Positions 28,001-35,087 of a stretch of DNA of 38,230 bases are shown in pieces. Location of the stretch: the NCBI GenBank assembly GCA_019649035.1, contig BMAT01011161.1, positions 108,675-146,904 of the forward strand, in the 5' to 3' direction. Source of the stretch: Elysia marginata. Taxonomy: Eukaryota; Mollusca; Gastropoda; Plakobranchidae. The translations under genes were made by a program, and so were the position numbers. Positions within the stretch are counted from its first letter, which is position 1, and the number at the start of each line of letters is the position of its first letter. Under the pieces are notes generated by a model, which saw only the letters and a list, made by a program, of their open reading frames with translations, searched no databases and was not told the DNA's origin.

Positions 28001-31000
28001 GAACCTTTGACTTTGATGTCATTGGCTGCCAAATGATGAAGCTGAAATTTAAAAAAGAAAAAGGTAACAAAAATGTTAATTGTTATTTTTTACAGCTCAC
28101 AGAATAATGTTTTCCTTATAGAGGACTGAGGACTGAACTTGCACAGATATTAAGTGAATAGACCAACCTTGTTCTGAAGGTTTTTATAAGTTCAACAAGC
28201 TTCTCTTCAAAGAGCAATTAGTCTAGTAATTTCAAGTATCGTGTAGCCTCAATATAAAAGAGTTTTTAGTCCAAAAACAGAGCTCATAAAGATGAAGGTC
28301 AGAAACCAATGAGTTAATTCGTAAGCCATCCTGGATCACAAGATGTCTTATATGCAATTCTGATAAAAAGCATACACACACAAAAAAAAATCTTAATTAA
28401 ACGCAGTTGTTTGAGTGCTGCTAAACCGCACTTGTATGGGGAAACTGAAAATAAAGGCCTGAAATATGGTATATTAAGTCTATAACAATGGCCAGACGCT
28501 GTCAACATCTGGTGCACCATTTTATATCAACGGTTGAACCCTGCCAGCATCCGATGTATAGTCATAACTAAGAAGAGGAGAAAGACGATGTATGTATAAA
28601 ACTATGAAATAGTTTGACTCCTTAAGTTGATTATAGTAAATTGAACTTCCAAGAGAAGCTAAATTTAACTCTTTCAGCAGTTTTTGCAGCTGTCTAGAAC
28701 TTACAACCGTACATGTAGATCTAGGCTTAGATTTAGATCTAGAAAAATTACATGCAGAAGTATGAAATAATTAGATGGTTAAAAAACTCAAAGATAGGGG
28801 TGTAAAGAGAAGAGAGAGTGGAACAAAGGGAAGAAATCAAAACCTGGTACAAAGAGAAGCTTGCAGGAGACAATGATGAAAGGGAGGAGGTGAAAGAGAA
28901 CAAGCAGACATGTATACTTTACAAGGAAGAGAGAAACAAACTAGGCCAAAAGACAACGAGATTTTTGGCACATGGGGTTGAGGGAACATGAATTCGAATT
29001 ATGTATTTTTAAAACAAATTCTATCAACCAATACGCTGACCACTCACAGCATTGAACCCATTCACATCCTTGATTGTAGGATCGGCTTTGAAGTTCTGGA
29101 TGAGACTCTTGATCTGACTGTCCAGGCCTGGGACCAAAAGACTTTTACATGCGGTGCTCGCCAGGGTCATGCCTGCAGGGAACATAAGTTTGCAAGTAGG
29201 TAAAGAAAGTAATAATTGAGAAAGTGGCGAGTAGCCTGGCAACCATGGGCACAGGCAGCTGTGTTACCTCAAACCTTTGTAACCCTACTAGAGTTAAGGG
29301 AAGAGAGTGTCCCCTTTGATGGAGTAGCTATTCATTCATCAACCTCTTTGGGAATAAATCATCTCAGTCATGCAGTATATATATATATATATAATTATGA
29401 GGCATCACCTTAATCTAAAAATAATGTTAACATCTACAACAAACATGTTATACCTTTGATATGAAAACCTATTCTCAATAGCTTGTCCCCATAATGGTGG
29501 GTTTCCCCATAAACAAGGACTTGATTCTTAAATGTTAAGAGTCCCAGTAGCTTTAGGTAGTATGAATTTTAGCCTGCTTTGCCTTACCGTCATCTGTTTG
29601 GAAATCAATGTTCACGTCCTTATTTTGAAAGAGCATTTCGACTAAACCATAGTTGCCTTTCAGAAAAGCAATACCAATTGGAGTGGTCTGCAAAAAAAAA
29701 AAAAGAACGGGAAAAAAATCAGTAAGCTTTACAATGGTTAACTGTGTGCCTGCTACGCCAAATAATAATTGCCATAGCAACAAAAGACTGCCTCATTGTG
29801 CCATGCTTTACCATTTCATAAATAGTGCAAAGGGTCTTACTGGACATATAACACTGGGGCTTGAATATTGTGAGCCAAACATCGTAAAGAAAAATCTAAA
29901 GTTGAGTTACCTACACATTAAGACAGACCAGGCTTAAAATGTGCCAACATTGTTTTGTGGTTAACTATGAATATGTACTATGCAAAAAGATTGGGGCAAA
30001 TGAGATGATAAGGGCTGCATTCTCTTTACTTCCTACAAATAACACCCGAGAATTGAGAAAAACGGTGACCTCAGGTCATCATCGCAAAAATCGATACATT
30101 TCAATGGAAATTGTGAATGACATGAAAAAATCATTAAAATCAGTACAAAGAATCAGGTCTGCAAACGTTATTGTTGTCCCTGCGCAGGGTCTCTATTGTA
30201 AGCGTGACAACAGTTATCAAGATGTTTTAAGCAAAAATTGAATATAACAGACTTGTAGCAGGGCCCCATAAAATTGTTCTAACTTATATGAAAAAATGCA
30301 TAAACGAAAAACAATTTTAAATGATACAATTCTGGCACATCTGAGGGCATTTAAGGGCAACATAAATCAAAATATTGTTGGAATTCCCAACAATGTCAGA
30401 AAAGTTATAAGTCTGGTTTAAAAAATGTTTTTCCTTACCTGCCAAATATTGGGCTCGTCTGGTTTTGCCCCTGCATCTTTAATGAGAAGCTTAAGGCAGA
30501 AATACCAGCCGTAAGCTGCAGCATAATGCACCAGGGTGTTGTTTGAAGAATCCACTCGATTCGGGTCCGCTCCCAGATAGAGCAGGTAAGACGCAACATT
30601 TGCACTGCCGTTCATGATAGCATGGGTCAAGGCTGAACGCTTCATTTTATCTGCAAATAAAAAAAGTTTGAAAGAAAAAAGTCGGTTTATCAAAGAAAAA
30701 AAGGGATATATAATACATGTTCCATACAGCAAGGCAGTGCAATATTTATTGTGGGCAGGAGTTTTGTTTTAGTTTTGTACTACATCACTTAAAAAGTACA
30801 CAATGGTTTAAACATCAAACACCCAAAGTTTTTTTTACCCCAATTTCATTCTGCTGTTTTTTTTTTTTGAGACAGGCATTGATAGCACTTTGGATTGCAA
30901 ACCAATAGTCAGTGTTAATGTGTTAACGTTTTCACGTACAAAATATTACTGAGCCATCCTGAAATATCATCTTTAAGTGTGTATTTCAGATGAGAGTGCA

Positions 31001-34000
31001 CTCTAATGACATGAAACAAAAATCTATATCTTGAAACAGACAGTCAGACAGGTTACTTTTTCAGCAGAAAGTACTAAATATTTCAATTTTTAATAATAAA
31101 AAGTAGTACTATTTATTGAAAATAAAAGGAATAGCATTTGACCTAATCAAGATACAGATTTAAAATAAAAAGCAAATTTCACAAACAGAAAAAAAAATAG
31201 CTTATTTAGGAAATGCAAAAAACCTAAAACCTTTGAAGGAGTTAATGTTGAGGATATTCCTGGCACTATCAAGCCACATTACACAGCAGCAATAATGATA
31301 CAAATTATACTTTAACTCCGGGCCCCAGTGTAGATCTATCTAGATTAGCAAGGGGACCAAAAAAATTCAAATTGTTCAAATTCTTGCTTTTTTTTTATTT
31401 CATTTGATAGAGCTAACTCTTCTGTACAAAAAACTTTTTAAAGTATCAAAATCCCTTCATAAATAAAAAAAGTTATGTCCATTTTACTGACGCGAAACCT
31501 AGGACACTTTTAGGACAATCATTTACAAAGAGATAGAGCAAAAAACAAGCAAGACGGCGGTACACGTTTGATCAGAAAATGAAGGTTAAAAATTCATAAC
31601 TTTTTTATTTTCAAAGCTATTGGTACAAAACTTGATTTTATAGATTTTAGGGTGGGGATTTCGAAAAAAATTATTGAAATTTGTCTGTATTAATTACTTA
31701 CTGGAGTACATGATGTAATATTATGTAACTTACGCACATATCGGTGTATAATTAAATAACAAGGCACTTGAAATTTTGTGGGTAAATCTTTCTTGGAGTG
31801 AAGATTTTAAAAATATTGCATATAAAATGTTGAGAGGGATTGTTTGTTTTACAAACACTGTCCTCTGATTGCATAATATTTCAAAGATAAAAGGGAAACA
31901 CGACACAGTTCAGCCATTAATTCAGCTGCTAGAAACAATAAGTGATTGGGTAGATAAAAGGATGAGGATTCTGAAGTTATCATAAAAAAACTGTCTCTAG
32001 AGGAGAGTGTCATGATGTCATTTAACATTATGTAATGCAAATCTTATCATGTTATGTAACCAAGCTGTTTGTCATTGCGAAAAAAAAGAAAAAAGCAATG
32101 ACCTTTTCTCCCTTGCTTTTAAGAGGTAAAATGGTTGAAATTCAAGGATGAATCTTTTTGTCACAACCTCAATGTTTCCTTTATGTTTTTGTAGATTATT
32201 ATGTACATTTTCTAATATCTCCATGGCACAGACACCATTATGCAACATTACACAATAAAGACAGCCACTTGTTACCCACGTTTCAATTACAATGTATTAT
32301 GTATCCTACATTTGGTTTAAATATTTTTGCCGAGCTTTTAAATGAAAAAGATTCCTTTTTCCTTTCACGTACTAAATGTTTTACTTACAATCAGCAACTA
32401 GCTATATCAAGAGTTCAAGCCTCATCATACCTCTGATATGAATTGATTAAGAAAAACAAATTTGGGGGGGGGGGGCTATTTTCTTTCTTGATTTTCTATG
32501 TGTATTTCCAGGTTTATCAATAAATAAATTCTGTTCTTCAGTTTTAATTTATTCCAAATGCATTAAATAGACTGGTGGTTTAAATCAACATTTGCCGCCA
32601 TTCATGTTTTTTAGTTTAAAAAGTACAGAAATAGATCTAGTAATGGAAAACATCCACTTGCGTAGATCTAGACTCAAGCTCCAAGACATTGTAATAATGC
32701 CAGCTAAAAAGAAGAAAACGTAACATTTCATAAGAGAGAAAGGCGGAAAAGCGTTGATTTTCTTTAATTATATATTTACTTTAAGGTCGGGCATAAAATG
32801 ATGAAGAAATGCACTTTGCGTTGGGCCTAAATTATCGTCGAGAAAAACTAGATCTATCCGTCACAGCAAATTCCCAGTTGCGTTAGGCAGATCGAGCAAC
32901 CTTGATGACAAATACTGTAAAGAAAAAGTTTTCTTCAAAATAGCCTCATCTTTCTTTGAGACAAATTAAAATAAGCTTTAGACATGTGAACAATTCTATA
33001 GTTCTTATCTTTTCTAGTTCCGATAAAAATATGCGGTGAGCAGAAAATGCGCAATTCATTAGGCTTAGAATCTATCAGTACCTTACTGAGGGACATGAAG
33101 TGCGATCGGACGAACTTGACCCCTGAACTCGCGAGAGTTCACGTCAATATTCTCTAATGTGACCAATGAAAAAGCGGTATTACTGCAGCACACCCCCATC
33201 TCGTGATAACCGGCGTCCTTCACCTGCCTACTCGAGTGGCCAAGGGGCTTAACTCCTGGGCGCCAATTCCCTAGACCTAGAGTCGGGATTTGCCGATCGC
33301 ATTTTACAGTTTTTCTTGCGTTTAAAATGCCGCTATTTATAAACTACCACACCGATTTTCATATTCTTTACATATTAATAAACAAGAGCTTTCCTAGAAT
33401 ACAGCTCAAAGTATCCTCGGAGTGAACGGACCATAGGAAACGAAACAACGGTCTTCAACTTTACGAACTCATATCTCGGCTTCTATGAACCGCACATTGT
33501 AAACAAAAGAACCACGCGAAAGATCGGCATTTCATCTGAATGTATGGCAAGTTTCATAACAATCCGACGATGTTTAGTAGGTCAAACGTGAACACAACAC
33601 CCGAAAAAAGTATGTACCGCGAGAACGCTGCCTGCTTGTCCAAACCAGCGAGGCTGTCTGGTCGCGTTGCTATCTAGATACATCTAAACTAGATCTAGGG
33701 CCTATGAGATCTATCTAGATACATCTAAGCTAGACCCAGGGCCTATGACAATATAGTTCTAATTCAGGTTCTGAGATATCTATCTAGATTAGACCTGGGG
33801 GTAACTATTTAAAATTAAAGATCAAGAGATCTAGTCATCGATGAATCTAGAGTAGATTAGTCATAGGTTTATCTAGATAATTTGTGCCTATTTTAGTCTA
33901 AGTCAAAATCTAAGAAACTAACTGACCAAAAGATATCTGATCTAACCTAGATTCTTGATTAGATCTAAATTTAGGTCGCCTGGGCCTAAAATTGAGACCA

Positions 34001-35027
34001 AACAGTATTTGATTCAGAATCTAGGAAGTGAAAGCTAAATAACTACATTTATGCTGAACTAAGTTTCTAAAAGAATAATTAAGAAGGAATTAGAACTAAG
34101 CTTTGATCAGGCTTGCAAGGAATGATCTCATTTTGATACTGTAAGACTATCTAGACAAGATTTTAGAAGCCTAGTATGAGAGGCTCAAAACAAAAGTAGA
34201 CCTCATGTTTGCAGCTAGCTTAGAATCTATTCTAATTCAGATGTGCAAGCTTTGGCATCAATTTTTTTTTTTTGATGGGCCTAAGAGAGCTGATGATATG
34301 ACAAGGATTAAAGAAGGTTCAGCCCAGCTCGGCTAGGCTGGCGTGGAACCAGAGAGTGAAAAAAACAACCTGAACTTTTTTTGCTTTCGGAAATCATCAG
34401 AAGTAAAAATAGACACAAATGCAATGAAAAAAATCACAAAAAAAAACCCTGAAATCAGATAAAACCTGAGCCGGTTCCACCCCTAGCTAGGAATACATGG
34501 TGTGAAACTAAATGGTTACTAAAAACTACATTATGGATTGTGAAGGAAATGCTTAAGTCCATTAAGCATAGTGTAATAGCAGGAGTAGTGCCCCCTTTAC
34601 ATTCAGTACCCTTTGTGGTAATAAACTTGCACTTGTCAGCAGGTGCAGAGTTTGGGCTTTTTTGGGCTTTTTTTTTCTATCAATTAAACAGTAATAAATA
34701 AAAATTAGCTGAAATCCCTAAAGCAGGAAAGTTTGAAATCAGCAGAAATCTGAATGATTTACACCCCTGTAAGAAAAAAAAAAGCCAAACCTAGGATCTC
34801 TACAGCTGCTCCGCTCTGTATCAATATTCTTGCCAAAGGGAGATCGCCTCGCCTCGCTGCTATCATCAAAGGTGTCATTTTGTCTTTACCAGCTGACAGC
34901 GCTTTGTTCACATCTGCTCCGTACTTGATCAGAGTTCTCACTGCATCCTGGTAGCACAACACAAACAAGTATTACAAAATTAAAATTTGACACTGAGTTA
35001 ACTTAGAACCCTGCAATGTAACAAATA

Positions 35028-35087
<60 letters not shown>

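Larger units (their letters stand above)
30651..34790. other. 4.1 kb intron between exons 3 and 2
   Basis: The longest intron seen. It holds the G run (32464), arm A of the inverted repeat, a CpG-containing unassigned stretch at 33400-33660 and the ATCTAG block. Phase 1 at both flanking exons agrees, so no coding exon needs to be hidden here. Confidence 0.65.

Noticed and set aside
29939..30241. Plus-strand 100-codon frame in the intron between exons 4 and 3
   Set aside because: No known motif, no upstream signal, and AT-rich surroundings. It could be a transposon scrap, but nothing identifies it.
30651..30732. Start codon of a separate gene at 30732
   Set aside because: The ATG lies in an open frame continuous with exon 3 but upstream of a strong acceptor; phase with exon 2 shows it is intronic.
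32158..32436. Plus-strand 92-codon frame
   Set aside because: Composition is like surrounding intron and no family is recognised.
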